Positions 10,909 through 23,640 are shown, counted from the first letter of the stretch. The stretch: 64,000 nt of DNA from Paraspadella gotoi (GCA_051294375.1 CM119264.1:10383615-10447614), one strand, 5' to 3'. Program-made: numbers and translations. Notes: generated from the sequence alone by a model not told the origin.

Positions 10909-11882
10909 CCGCCCCTTCGCGATTAATCCCTGACTTCCCTTCGACTTCCACGATCTCGCGCTGTGAACTTCTTCATAAATTCTTTCATTGATTTATTACT
11001 TCTTTGCGTTTCTCCATTCCTCAGCGAATTCATTTTCACAAGCTTTTTTTAATGTTCGCAATCATGGAGGGAGGGCGTAAAAGTTATGAAAGGAATTTCA
11101 TGTCTAAATTCCGTGTCTATCTGCTCCTAATGAAAAATTCTAAATTACGCGCTTGGTTCCCCCATGTTTATTTACATATAAACTTATAAACTATAATTTA
11201 TATATTGCCTAAAAGTGACGTTATTATAATTCTTTTTTATTAGTCATTACCTTCTCTGACCTTTTCTCCGAGAGAACGTTAACGATGCGAAATCCGAGAA
11301 GACGAGAAAATAAGACGACGACGACGACGACGACAACGACGACGACGAGACGTCGAGACGGCGTCGATTAGGAAACCCTGACAATAATTGATAATGAGCG
11401 GTCCTCCTCGCTGCGAGAGTTTTCCTCCTTCCCCACGCTCAATCGAAAGTCGGCGTCGATTATGAAAAATTCATCCCGCGGGGATTTTATGCTTTGGATT
11501 TTCTCACGAGGCTTCGACTTCACAGCCGAGTCGTCTTGGATTCGGCAGCTGCTCTCACCATTAATTAATTTTGGATTCCGTTTTAATTCGCCTTCGATTA
11601 ATTTACGATTCCTTTGATTACGTAGAGAGAAATTGCGCGCGAGGTGACGTGAACGAACCAATGATTTTTTTTTTAAATTTATGTATATGTATGCATTACG
11701 TTTCACGAATTGTCAAATTTTATGAGTGACCAAATATCAAAAAATCAAAAAGTTCGGGAATTTACGCATATAATAAAAAATTTTCGTTGACGGCACATTT
11801 TTGATTCCAGGCACAGATTTTTAATGACTTAAGCGATCGAATTTCAGTATACTGTATTTTGTCTCTAGGAAATTTATAATTA
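10909..11882. other. Non-coding, with a (GAC)n tract
   Basis: AT-rich unique sequence with an interrupted GAC/ACG array at about 11310-11352. A 112-codon minus-strand frame (11368-11706) is open but lacks any recognisable domain or splice site. Confidence 0.45.
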
Positions 11883-12075
11883 GGATTATTTGAAGTTTAA
11901 TATTAGGTTATGTGTTAGGGTTGTAAATTAGGGTATAAGGATTGGGGTTTAGATTAGACTCGTGAGGGTTATGGGTTAGGATTTAAGGGCAGGAGGTTGG
12001 GATTAAGGTGAAGTATTAGAAATAAGGGTTAGATATTAGGTTAAGGTAATAGGAATAGGGATAGTGATTGAATTA
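11883..12075. repeat. Degenerate TTAGG(G)-like tract
   Basis: About 190 bases contain many variants of TTAGG, TTAGGG and TTAAGG in one orientation (for example near 11905, 11915, 11930, 11967 and 12027). TTAGG is the arthropod telomere unit and TTAGGG that of many other animals. The tract is too degenerate to be a telomere. It resembles an old interstitial telomeric array or a dispersed repeat, because three similar tracts lie at 41515, 45590 and 48840. Confidence 0.6.
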
Positions 12076-12309
12076 TAAATTTTGTTTAAAATTATGGTTA
12101 GATATTAAGTTTGATTTTAAATTTAGAATTGTAGAACGGAAATAGAGCGCTTTTTAAAGTAGTTCCAAATATCAACTGCTTTGAAATATGACGTAAAAGC
12201 GGAATGACGTCAACACAAAAATCTTAAAAAGTCGCCGGAAATTTGTTAATTTTATTTTCTTTTTTTTGGGGGAGAAAAATTGTATATTTGCCATCTTTAA
12301 ATATACAGA

Positions 12310-12660
12310 AAGAGGATCAGAAAACAAAGTACGAAAGAATAAAAAAGATTAGAAGAGATGTGAATATAAGAGAAAAAAATATAATATGAGAGAAGATAAA
12401 AGAAGAGAAGAGAAGAGAAAAGAATAGAGGAGAAGAGAACAGAACAGAACAGAACAGAACAGAACAGAACAGAACAGAACAGAAGAGAAGAGAACAGAAG
12501 AGAAGAGAACAGAAGGAAAGAGAAAAGAAATGAGAAAAAAGAAAAGAAAGAGAAGAGAAAAAAGTGAATGAAATGGAAAAAAATGTGAAAAGAAAAGAAG
12601 AAAAGGAATGCAAAAAAAAAAGAAAAAAAAGAAAAGAGACGGAAGAGAATAAAAAGGATT
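12310..12660. repeat. Purine-rich block with (AGAAC)n array
   Basis: Nearly all purines, with a pentanucleotide AGAAC array that is perfect at about 12436-12480 and mixed with AGAAG units on both sides. The minus-strand Phe/Ser/Leu reading frames are artefacts of this block. Confidence 0.93.
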
Positions 12661-12964
12661 TTTCTTCTTTTCGATGAAGGCGAGTCACGTGAGCGGGTTA
12701 ACTGGTGGAAGATAAAATACGAGACAAGAACCTCGACCGAAAAAAAATATATAGAAAAGAAGATAAACGAAGCAAAGAAAAGAAAAGAAAAAAAGAAAAG
12801 AAAGGAAGATGAGAAAATTAGGGTGAAGAAAAAGAAGCCGCGCAAAACAGCGATCCAAACTCTGAGCAGCTTCTTCCTTTTTTCTTTTCCTTTTTTTTTT
12901 CTCTCTCTCGAGCTTCGTTTACACAGAAAAAAAAATTGGAAGAAGGAGGAAAGTTAACATCATC
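12661..12964. other. Non-coding A-rich stretch
   Basis: A-rich and T-rich runs with one CACGTG E-box near 12688. No gene is visible. Confidence 0.5.
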
Positions 12965-13404
12965 GTCGTCGTCGTCGTCGTCGTCGTCATCATCGGCGTG
13001 ACTTTGCGGTTTTTCTCTTCGATCATTTCGTCGTCGGTAGTGTCGTCGTCGTCGTCGTCGTCGTCGTCTTCTTCGTCCTTACCGTGATCGAGATTCTCGG
13101 TTAGCGTGTGGAGAGAAAATTCGGAGGAAAGAAAAGAAAAGAAAAGAAAAATTAGGAGTGAGAAAGGGAAAGAGAAAAATCAAAGGAGCTCGAGGAAGAA
13201 TGATGATGACGATGATGATGATGATTATGATGATGATGAGATGATGATGATGATGATGAGATGATGATGATGATGATATGATGATGATGACGATGATGAT
13301 GACGTCTCTCATATGAAGATTCTGATCATTTTTATCATCTGATAATTTGATCATTTTTATAATCTTGGTGATTATGATGATCAAATTGATGTTGATGATG
13401 ATGA

Positions 13405-13448
<44 letters not shown>

Positions 13449-13450
13449 TT
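12965..13450. repeat. (CGT)n and (GAT)n microsatellites
   Basis: CGT triplets at about 12963-12990 and 13040-13070, GAT/ATG triplets at about 13200-13300 and a longer array at about 13388-13447. Poly-His, poly-Ile and poly-Ser frames come from these. Confidence 0.95.
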
Positions 13451-13620
13451 GAAAAGGAGAAGATAAAAAGGAAAGAAAAAAAGAAGGAGTCGATTTGGAG
13501 GAAGAGAAGAGACGAGACGTGATGAGGATTAAAATCGAGATTCGGCGAATTAAGGATTTCGCGTTGACGACCAACGAAAATCGAAATCCTTTTAAAAACT
13601 TGTTCCAATTTTAGCTTCGA

Positions 13621-13725
13621 AATGGGGGACGACGACGACGACGACGACGACGACGAAGACGACGAAGACGACGACGACGGGGAAAGCGACGACGACGACG
13701 ACGGGGAAAGCGACGACCACGAAAA
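13621..13725. repeat. (GAC)n array in left arm
   Basis: Interrupted GAC/GAA triplets next to the outer arm boundary. The right-arm copy at about 34375-34470 is shorter and more irregular. Confidence 0.9.
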
Positions 13726-14224
13726 CTCTGATAAGACGAGGAAATAAACACAAGAGCAACCTTGTAAATCAGAAAAGACGTACTTATATTGTCAAACAAT
13801 CCAAAATGCTACTAAAAAAAATTAAATAACTTATTATATCAAAGTCTAATTAAGAAAGTTGATAAAGAAAAAAACAAACTTTGTCTATGAAAAAGACATC
13901 GATAAATCATGTGTGGAGTGAAAATTGATGACAACGACGAAGTAAAACCAAACAAAATGGCGACGACCGAAGATGACGAATAAAGCGACGGTGATGATGG
14001 CGGATGATAAAAAAGATAAAAGATAAAAAAAAAAGACAACGGTAAAAGACGATTTAAAAATAAAAACGACCGAAAAAACGTTTGCGACGTAAAAAGTGAA
14101 CGATAACTGCGACGATGACGACGATGACGACAATAGTGACGACGACGGCGATGACCGCGACCACGAAGGAAACGGCGATGACGTTTCAGAAACCGAAAAC
14201 CAGATCCTTTCACGAGTAAGGTAC
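13726..14224. other. Left-arm non-coding stretch
   Basis: AT-rich sequence followed by GAT/GAC-rich sequence with AAAATGGCGACGA near 13955, a YY1-like core. No supported exon. Confidence 0.45.
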
Positions 14225-14229
14225 TCTCT

Positions 14230-14284
<55 letters not shown>

Positions 14285-14292
14285 CTCTCTCC
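14225..14292. repeat. Interrupted (CT)n microsatellite
   Basis: A CT array followed by a run of C. The right-arm equivalent is a GA array at about 33768-33838. Confidence 0.95.
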
Positions 14293-14890
14293 CCCCGGTT
14301 TTATGATGATTGCCTTCGGGATCGAAAAGCAATGAAGAAGCGTCAACGAAACCGGACGAATATGAGGAAAGGGTAAACATTTAAAAAGATAAGTATTGAG
14401 CAAACTGCTATGAAGAATATTTATTTAAGGCCATTCCCTGTTTGTTCTCGAGTAATAAATCAATTTGTATTTGGGTGAGTTCATCAAAGCTTTCCTTCGC
14501 CTCACCCGCCAATGATCGACCGAACGCGATAAGAAGAAACGAAGTCGCTCATAAATTTTCTCTTCGCGTCTCCTCTTCAGAATTCGAAGCAGCGACGCCA
14601 CCGTTCGGGTCACCTTCTTCCCCCAAGTCCACTTCAATCTAGTACCTTTATTTTTTTTTGTTCTCTGTGCTCCGTCAGTCAGTCAGTCACTCTTCCTTGG
14701 TTTAGCTTTATTTTTCTCTTCTTCCTCTTTAACTCTAAGCAAACTTCACTTCATCATCAACTTCAGTTCTCCCGTAACTTTCTACATCTCCGCTCATCTC
14801 CCCCATTCGACTCCTTCCTCCGATCTTTCATTGCTGACCAGTGACCACACCCCGAAACCTCTCACTTACCAACCAACCCGGCCAACTTAC

Positions 14891-15176
14891 CTCACCCTTT
14901 TCCCCTACCGAAGCCCTTCCGACCGTCGGCCGAGAGAAAAAAAATCGCTGGCGCAGCTTCTAGCCTCGCCACGCGTCAGTAACCAATCAAGGCGACCTAA
15001 TTCTGACCCCGTTTCTCTTTATCATTGGCCCCTACGACCCCTGGCGGCCGGCGCCGCGGAGTCTGCTCTAATCCCGGCGCCCGCGCGGTCCGGCGCCGCA
15101 AATTGGCTCCGACGATGGGAGCCGAGTTTTCCTTGTCGTCTTTTGACGTCGAGGGTTGCCGACGAGTGGAGCCGAG
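14891..15176. promoter_or_regulatory. Possible bidirectional promoter with CCAAT boxes
   Basis: A CpG-rich core (about 15040-15100) carries a CCAAT at 14983 and ATTGG boxes at 15024 and 15102. On the plus side a donor GAG|GTAAGA starts at 15177. On the minus side a donor GAG|GTAAGTT has its exon edge at 14891, with a second GTAAGTGAG at about 14873-14879. Divergent donors 286 bases apart around CCAAT boxes look like two back-to-back first exons, probably untranslated. The right arm repeats the arrangement at about 32850-33180. Exon identity is inferred from motifs alone. Confidence 0.35.
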
Positions 15177-15690
15177 GTAAGAAATTAGGCGGAACGGGGT
15201 CGCATTTAAGCAAATCGCCGTAAAAATTAGTAATAAATTAATACTGACAGAAATATCTCGTAAAACTGAGTGATTTTTTTCAAAACTTTCAACGACTTTT
15301 TTTTTTCACTTTGTCTCATCTCTCGCTCAATTCTTTATCCTTCCTCTCCCTCACGTTTAAGAACCGGGTAGCGTTTCTCCTCTTTTACAGATCGAGCTAA
15401 TTCCTCAAATCATAATAATTATTTATTATGTAATAGTATTCTGGTGAAAATGATACTACATAATATTAAGGTGTGAGCAAATACAGTTAAACTTAAACGA
15501 TACCACCGAATCTAAAAAGTAAACGACTTTTCCGAAAACCTTGGTTCTCCTTCACCGTTAACATCGTGTACGTAAAAAAATCGTGTACGTGAAAGAAATG
15601 ATGCAATTAAGACAACCCAGAATTTTTCTTCGGAATGATCAGAATCTTTCCACCGAACTCTTTACTTAATTCATCCAGTTGTTTCTAACT
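15177..15690. other. Left-arm AT-rich non-coding stretch
   Basis: No ORF, repeat array or recognisable motif cluster. Confidence 0.5.
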
Positions 15691-15926
15691 TTCTCTTCTC
15701 TTCTCTTCTCTTCTCTTCTCTTCTCTTCTCTTCTCTTCTCTTCTCTTCTCTTCTCTTTCTTCTCTTCTCTTCAGAAACTCTCCCGACTTTCATGGCACAT
15801 TTCTCTCCCGACTTTCTCTTCTCTTCTCTTCTCTTCTCTTCTCTTCTCTTCTCTTCTCTTCTCTCTCTTCTTTCTCTTCTCTTCTCTTCTCTTCAGACAC
15901 TCTCCCGACTTTCATGGCACATTTCT
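15691..15926. repeat. Duplicated (TTCTC)n pentanucleotide block
   Basis: Two TTCTC arrays are each followed by a near-identical segment containing CTCCCGACTTTCATGGCACA (15779 and 15900), so the whole is a tandem duplication of about 120 bases. In the right arm the same place (about 32223-32328) is only about 105 bases long with few TTCTC units. Confidence 0.9.
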
Positions 15927-16330
15927 TTCTCCCATTCGTTCTCCCGCCATTCGATTTTTTTTTTTCTCCTTTTCTTTCCTATCCCTCAATTTTTCTTCCT
16001 CGATTCCTCCCTTTCCTCCTCTCTCCTTTCCTTTTCTCCCCTCTCTACATCTGCTTCAGTTCCCAGCTCTTTACAGCTTTTTCCCCTGCCTCGATTAATC
16101 TAAACGACGGTGGGAACTTATCCTGTCGCCGAGAAAGTCGAGCCACGCCCCCTTGGATGGCGAGGTGGGGGACGAGCGAGGTCGGACCCAAAGCCCGTCG
16201 GGGACGAATCGGGCTGAATGAGGAAGGAAAAGAAAAGATGGCCAAGGGAAGTTTGGGGCAAAGGAGAATAGAGGGAAAAGAAAAGATCACGAATAGGCGG
16301 GGCCCGATTGGGAGTGAGGCAGCGCAGATT
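15927..16330. other. Left-arm non-coding, CpG-moderate
   Basis: A pyrimidine-rich stretch (15940-16050) and then CpG-containing sequence (16100-16320). Reading frames exist in both strands, but none has flanking splice signals. Confidence 0.45.
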
Positions 16331-16770
16331 TAGGAATTGGCATTAGGCAATATCCGGTTGACCGGGATGTGAAGAAAACTTGAACAAGAGCCACTGGTTA
16401 ATTTAAAACATCGAAGAGAAGGTAAGGGTAGAGGCAAGAGCAGACAAGGGCACGGAAACTGTCCTGTGACCAGTAAGCATTTAGCGAACAATGTTTAGCA
16501 TTCAAAGCGAACATCAGAATATAATTTTAAAAAATGAACAAAATTGAACGCATGATAGTGAACCCACTGGACAGTGGACACTGAACAGTTGACAGTGAAA
16601 AAATATAATAAGGATCCTTATCTGATACTCCTTTTTTTCGGCGGTTCAGCACCGATTAGGATGTAATCAGTTCGTCGCATCCCCTTAGCCCACTTTGTTA
16701 ATAAATCCACAAGAAAAAAAGAGAAATAAAGATTGTATGTATGATCTTAATTCGCCAATTTCCTCGATCG
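16330..16770. repeat. Diverged block of the left arm
   Basis: Compared with 31370-31830 in reverse complement, this block keeps islands of identity (for example TTAATTTAAAACATC near 16405) but otherwise differs at many bases. The mirrored flanks are far more alike. It holds a small hairpin-like GGACAGTGGACACTGAACAG near 16569. No gene is seen. Confidence 0.6.
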
Positions 16771-16839
16771 AGTACGAGCCTCTCGTGTCACCGTCCGACG
16801 TAATCAAAGGACTTCTCTTTTCTGTCTCGCGAACGAGTA

Positions 16840-17240
16840 TCAGCCGACGTCACCAGCTGTTCCGGATCGAGTGGAAACAGCTGCGCAAAGATTCCGATCT
16901 CGTTCAGTGTTCACTGTTCTCACGCTTTGCTATAGGCGGTCACACTTCTTACAACGTTGGGTAAGCACTAAGCAGTGAAGCTTTTTTTCGAAAAAACGCT
17001 GATAAATGAAAGATATACAGTATTTAATTATTTATATCTTTCGTAATGTATGACTTATTTGTATCACAGATTAAAGGTAAAACGAAAATTATGTATATTT
17101 TTAAGATAACATTCAATAAGATTTCTCTAAAAAATTCCCAGCTTTGAAGGAAAAAACGCTGAAACGTGGAAAACACAAGCTTTGGTTCCAATTTCCAACA
17201 GCTGTGGTTTCGAAACCAAAAACAGCTGCCTGATGGCATC
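16840..17240. promoter_or_regulatory. Four CAGCTG E-boxes around a possible first exon
   Basis: CAGCTG occurs at 16854, 16878, 17199 and 17223. Between them lie a TTCAGTG initiator-like motif near 16906 and a donor-like TTGG|GTAAGC near 16961. CAGCTG is a binding site for bHLH factors. The right arm conserves three of the four sites. A first exon at about 16907-16960 is a reasonable but unproven reading. Confidence 0.3.
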
Positions 17241-17548
17241 GACCCCATTCTCGGTTTTCCAGTGAACACAGCGGGATCAATGTCGTTCAGCTCATTCTCT
17301 CTCACCAGTTTGACTTAACAAAGTCGTCTTTCGATACGGCGGGCCGGTCGTGATCGGTCGTCTCGTTTTTAGCCTTTCTTATTTTCTTTTCTTTTTTTTT
17401 CAGAAAAAAATTGTGGCTTCTTTTTTTTAGGCCTTTAGAAAAAGCAAAATATACATTTTTAGACGCGCGCTTTAGAGTGTCGTCCTCTGTCAAATGCAAA
17501 TGTCTTTTGTCACTTTGCGTTTGTCTCTTGCACTTTCTTTCCTTTTTT

Positions 17549-18424
<876 letters not shown>

Positions 18425-18515
18425 AATCGTGGAACAGAAATTCAAAGAACAGAAAATCGTAGAAACGAAAATCGCAGAACATGTAAAGTAAGAACAGACA
18501 ATCGTAGAACAAATG
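18425..18515. repeat. Short minisatellite, unit AGAAAATCGYAGAAC
   Basis: Four to five imperfect copies of a 15-19-base unit built around AATCGTAGAAC. Confidence 0.7.
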
Positions 18516-18719
18516 AAGGTAAAATTATGTCAAAAATTTTATAGAATATTAACCAAAATAGCGGTAGAATACGATCAAAATATTGACTTTAAAAAAAATC
18601 TAAAATATCGTAAGTCGATGAAGGAACAGGTAATTCGAGAAATACAGACAATAGCAGCGAAGAAAATCGAAAAAAGCTGGGAAAAAATCTAAAAACTCGA
18701 AAATCGCGCCAAAAACCGT

Positions 18720-18850
18720 TTTGTTTATCGTTCCCTCCTGACCTGACTCGCGCGGCCCCGTCAGCCGAGCCCGCCCATCGGCCGATCCGGCACCCGGCAG
18801 CCACCTCGGCCGCCCCCGGCCCTCGGCAGGCACCTCGGCGCCCCAAATCA
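18720..18850. promoter_or_regulatory. CpG- and CCG-rich island in left arm
   Basis: About 115 bases are over 70 percent G+C, with repeats of CCTCGG and GGCACC, flanked by AT-rich DNA. It resembles a small CpG-island promoter. The right-arm copy is at about 29280-29400. No CCAAT or TATA box is visible. Confidence 0.35.
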
Positions 18851-21728
18851 CCCGCTCAAAAATCAGGGACCCGAGGGAAAAAAGAAAAACGCCGATTACG
18901 TGGAAAACGCGCGTAATTATATGAGAATATCGTTTATTTATGTGGGAACGTTGTTTGTTATTTACCGATTACATTTAACGTTATATTCCGCTCGATCGCA
19001 CTTCTTTTTAACTTTTTAAAAATATTTGTGTCTCTGCGTAAGAGTGAGCCTTCCGACGAAGCTTACTTGGGTTCTCGACCAAGTGGTTCATTGGTAATAA
19101 GGGAGAACTGACGTCTAACCTACCTGCAGTGGCGGATAACAGTCAGATCTGATTTGAAGCTTGCAAATAACAGCCAGAAATTCGGGCGAGATGTGTGGAA
19201 CTAGGTTGTTTAATATAATCAATTAACTAAATTGTTTAATATAACCAACTTGTTTACTTTTCTCCGTCAAGCATGACAATCTTCTCTTACATGCTCAACT
19301 TAGTTTGAATCCAATTAAAACTTTACATTCACCTTCACGTTCACTTTAGGCTTCGAGTCTAACTCGATCCTCACCATCGCATTTTCAACTCGCCGACTCT
19401 TCGATCTACGGTTTTCCGCAGTTGACTTCTCTCGACGATCACCACCACCACCACCACCACTTCCTCCATCAACACCCCCATTAACCAAAACCACCATCTC
19501 CAGCCAAACTGGGAAAAAGTGAGAGCCCAGGCCGCCCAGGGTGATGGACGCGGCTCGCTTGGGTGGCGCACTTAACCCTCCCTCTTCTACTTTATTGGGG
19601 CCATTCCGCTTTTCGAACTCTTTCCCCCCCCATTCACACCGCCAACCCTCCGAGGCGTGACCCCCTGGATCCCCTCACCCGCCGCTGTCCTCCTCTATTT
19701 CCCCGTCCTTCATCTCGGAACTTACCCTCTCACGGGAACGATTCATGAAGTATCCCTGGAATAAGCAATAAATTGGCGCGAGGGGTCGGTGGTGGGCTGG
19801 TGAGATAGATGGAGAGGGAGACGATGGCTGTCGAGGTGAACATTGAAGAAGAGTGAGTTGATGAGGTGAAGCGGTGATACGGACTGGCTGTGAGAATGTG
19901 ACAAAATGGCGGACTGGCGGTGACAGATTATTCCGAACGATGCTGACTTCCGTTTTAAAATTTAACAGCTTAATATTTTAGTTAATACATTAACATTTAT
20001 TAAAAAAATCTTTCTTTCACAATTAATGGTACTTTCCATTTTTTTTTTTTGGCTTCGTTCAATTTATTTATTTATTTTTTTATTCTTTGAAACTTCTCCA
20101 TTTCCTTTCTTTTTCCTTCTTTTTCATCCTTTTTTCTTTCTTTCCTTTTTTGTTCTCTTTCTCACTTCTCTCTCTTTTTTTTTATCTCCCTCGGGAGCCG
20201 CGCATTTTTAGGTTATATGGGAAGAGAAGGTGCACTTTTGACATGTTCTCACTTCTCTATCCTCACCTCTTTTTCCGTTCGAGGGTTCGAAGCCTTCTAT
20301 CTCTTCACCCTGAGTGGCCCGAGCCTTTCGCCTCTTATTTCTTCGCCTCACGAGTTTCTTTCTTTTTCTTTCTTCTCTCAATCAAAATGTGTAGTGTTTC
20401 TCTTCTTTTTTTTCTTTTAAAATAATAGTAATAGAATAAAAATATAATATATTTTTGAAAAAATTTAATCAAAAAATATATTTTATCGCAACTCGTACTT
20501 GGATTTTCTGTTAATCAGTAATAGATAATCTCATTTGCAAATTGCAGAAATGAAGTAGTGAAAATTTGTTTTTCTCGGTCTGAGTCTCGATAGTTGCTTT
20601 TATAACGACATCATGGTTGTTATAATTTTAAAGTTAAAACCAAAAGTTGTTAAAGTTTGTTTGACTATAAATCAAAATTATTACGATTAATAACGTTGAA
20701 TAGACACTTCCGACTCTTTCCATTTCTCGATGTCAGAAATTATTTTAAATGTTACCCAGTGCCTTTACATAGCATTAAAATAATTAATGCATATAGTGAA
20801 ATTTTATAGGGCCTTTTTCTCGGCCTAACAATATCCATTATCTCTTATGCTTGGGTCTAGCGCGACCTAATCACTTACATCAATGGCTCTTGCCTCTAAC
20901 TCACCAAGTATTTCGTTGTTAAATTGTTCTCTCGAGCCGTATCGGCTTTTTTATTTATTTGGCATTTGTTTTTTAAAAAAAGATATTGTTGTTAATGTTA
21001 TTAGTTTGGTAATAAATTTTGATTTTTTATTATTTATTTCCATTTTTTTTTATATATCTATTGAGGCGACTTACCACCGGTCTCTTTCGTCTTCTACATT
21101 ATTTCCATTCTCTACTTTTTAGTAGCTTCACCGTTTCTCCCGCATTCCATTCTGCTACAACTGATATTATACTTTCTTTTCTCATCCCCGATCTCTCCCA
21201 ACTTTCCTCTATCTCCAAATCTCTTTTTCGTCCTCCTTTCTTTTTTCTTTCTACTTCTCTTTCCTCTCTTTCCTCTCTTCTTTCCTTCTCGCTTCCCCTC
21301 CATTCGACGAGACTGACCGTTGAGATATTCGACTCATTTGCATTTTGGCGCCTCAACTCTGATGCGATTCCTTCGGCGCCATTTTGTCAGAATGTTCCGA
21401 CTCTGCCAGACAGCGTGCGATCTTTAGTCTAGAACTTTTCCGCCTTACTGCGAGAATACATATCTCCGTCTTGGCATAAATTTTTTGGAGAGTTTGAATT
21501 CTGCTATTTTCGTTTACAAGAGTTAGACTCTGGAATCAAGACCTGTCAATAATATAATTTTATATTACAATTTTATATTGGTTGTACCAATTTCATAAAT
21601 TTCTTTGGGAAAACTGATAGATTCTGATTTTGCCCAAGTCCAAGGTTCTGAACTTGAGTCTCGTCCTCCATTGAATAGAAGTGAGAAGAAGCGACTATAG
21701 GCGGAACAAATCCGAAGCTAAGATCCTC
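18851..21728. other. Left-arm mostly AT-rich non-coding stretch
   Basis: Contains a CCA/CAC trinucleotide patch (19441-19500), a moderately GC-rich patch (19505-19700), AAAATGGCGGACTGGCGG near 19903 (YY1-like core), T-rich runs (20040-20170) and AT-rich unique sequence (20420-21060). A GGTTCGAAGCC string near 20284 looks like a tRNA B box, but no A box or cloverleaf accompanies it. No exon could be supported. Confidence 0.45.
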
Positions 21729-21902
21729 CCAATCAAGATTCATCGTCCTCATGATTGGGTCACGCGAGGCTGACCTGATTGCGCAACGAGATCGCAATGG
21801 GGGCGTTGGGATTCCCTCCGCAACGCTGACCGCTTTATTGGACCGGGTGGCGTGGCAGAAAGGGAAGAAGCGCTGTCCTATCACCCTGTCGTTTCACATT
21901 GG
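21729..21902. promoter_or_regulatory. Four CCAAT/ATTGG boxes in 174 bases
   Basis: CCAAT at 21729 and ATTGG at 21754, 21837 and 21898 in CpG-containing DNA. This is consistent with an NF-Y-bound promoter. The right arm repeats it at about 26190-26362. Confidence 0.4.
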
Positions 21903-22117
21903 AAAGATGGGAATGAGAAAGAAGTCTATATACAACAACAACGACGACGCTAACAACAACAACGACGAGGTGAGAAGAGTTCCTGAATCGGCAACTCCCA
22001 CTCAACAATCGCCGAGTCTCAGCGGGATCGCGTCTGTTAAATGCTAGACTCGCTAATCCTGACGAACACGGCTCGTCCAGTGAAAGAGGGATCTGGATCG
22101 CGGAAAGAGAGAAAGAG

Positions 22118-22118
<1 letters not shown>

Positions 22119-22184
<66 letters not shown>
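22119..22184. repeat. (GAAA)n tetranucleotide array
   Basis: About 16 uninterrupted GAAA units. The right-arm equivalent (about 25908-25985) has many irregular units. Confidence 0.97.
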
Positions 22185-22329
22185 AATAAAGTAACAAAGA
22201 AAGTAGGAGAGAAAGAGAGAGAAAGAGTTGGAAGATTTTTTGATAAGTGGATTTCCCGCGGCCCCGGACAGCTGCATTAGCGACGGATGAAAGGGATTCG
22301 AGCCAAAACAACCACGCGACAGCCGCGCG

Positions 22330-22570
22330 TGAGAGTGAGAGGAAGGTCAGGTGGGAACGAGGGGAAGGTCTGGTGGAAATTAGGGGAAGGTCAGGTGGCA
22401 ATGAAGGAAAGGTCAGGTGGGAATGAATGAAAGGTCAGGTTGTAATGATGGGATGAGGAGAAGGCCCCACTATCCAGTGTCCACGTAGGAATGATGGGAA
22501 GGTCAGATGGGAATGAGGGGAAAATGTGTGGGAAAATGAGATGTGAATGAAGTAGTGGTCAGATGGCATA
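22330..22570. repeat. Minisatellite, unit about 22 bases
   Basis: Nine to ten imperfect units of the form GGAAGGTCAGGTGGGAATGA. The right arm carries the reverse-complement array at about 25515-25745. Confidence 0.88.
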
Positions 22571-23335
22571 GAGAAAACTAAGATGAGATAAGAAATCTAC
22601 AATGCACCAAACAAAAAGTTAATGCACTCACAACAAGTTGGCCATATAAAAGACTCGCGGTCAAAAAATGAATACAAATAAAACACAAAAAAAAGATAAA
22701 ATAAATAAAAAAATATGGTTTGAAAAAAAGAACATTGTTGTCATCAATGGCTTCGTCTTCAATCAACCTATCTTAAAGACTACCTATCTTCTCATAAGTT
22801 ATAACTCCATCTAGTTCATTAATTCTATCTTCTCATCTTGAGATTTTTCTGAATTTCTCAAGCTAGTTTCTAGCTCTCTATCACATTTACCATCTTCATC
22901 TTCAACATCTATCTTTCTTTCTTTTTTTTCTATCTTCCTTTCCTCCGTCTTTGGATGATGAGAACGGCTTTTATGTTCTTTAAATTAGCGGCTTAGTCCC
23001 GTTTTCTTTCTCGTATCTTTTTTTTTTTTATTCTTTATTTTATTTATTTTTCGTTCCTTTTTTTCTCCTTTTTCTTATCGCTCCTTTTCTCCTCCATCGA
23101 GCAGCTTCAGCTTCCAATTTGTCTTCAGATTTTTTCTTTAAATCTTTTTTATTTTTAGTTCGGTTCTTTCTTTTTTTCTGGGCCTTATTTTGAATCAGGG
23201 AGTTTTCCTTTTTACTTTCCCTTCACTAGTTGACTTCTTACAAATGTTTGAACCTTTTCTTAATTTATTTTTTTTAATTAAGTTTGTTTCTAACTCTCTC
23301 TCTCCTTCCCACTCTTTATCCCCCACAATCTTTTA

Positions 23336-23339
<4 letters not shown>
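22571..23339. other. Left-arm AT/T-rich non-coding stretch
   Basis: A- and T-rich sequence with no supported exon. About 15 bases near 22642 are missing from the right arm. Confidence 0.5.
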
Positions 23340-23370
<31 letters not shown>

Positions 23371-23400
23371 CACCTCTCTCTCTATCTATATATCTATCTA

Positions 23401-23431
<31 letters not shown>

Positions 23432-23583
23432 CTATCTCTCTCTCTCTCCTTTCTTTTCTCATCTCCATTCTCTCTCATCCTGTCCATTAACTTGCTTCCC
23501 TTTTTATCCTCTGATGTTTCCTTCTTCACTTTAACGTTTTTTGGCTCTCTCTCTCACTCTCTCTCTTCTCTCTCTCTCTCACT

Positions 23584-23640
<57 letters not shown>

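Noticed and set aside
9965-10951. Long reading frames crossing runs of N (also at 52439-53437, 54637-55547, 62719-63463)
   Set aside because: Most of their length is unknown sequence, so openness is not evidence. Only the splice-bounded parts near 63.1-63.7 kb were kept.
11883-12075. True telomere
   Set aside because: The TTAGG-like units are degenerate, short and internal, and similar tracts lie inside the tandem repeat.
20281-20295. tRNA B box (GGTTCGAAGCC)
   Set aside because: No A box, acceptor stem or anticodon arm is present at the right spacing on either strand.
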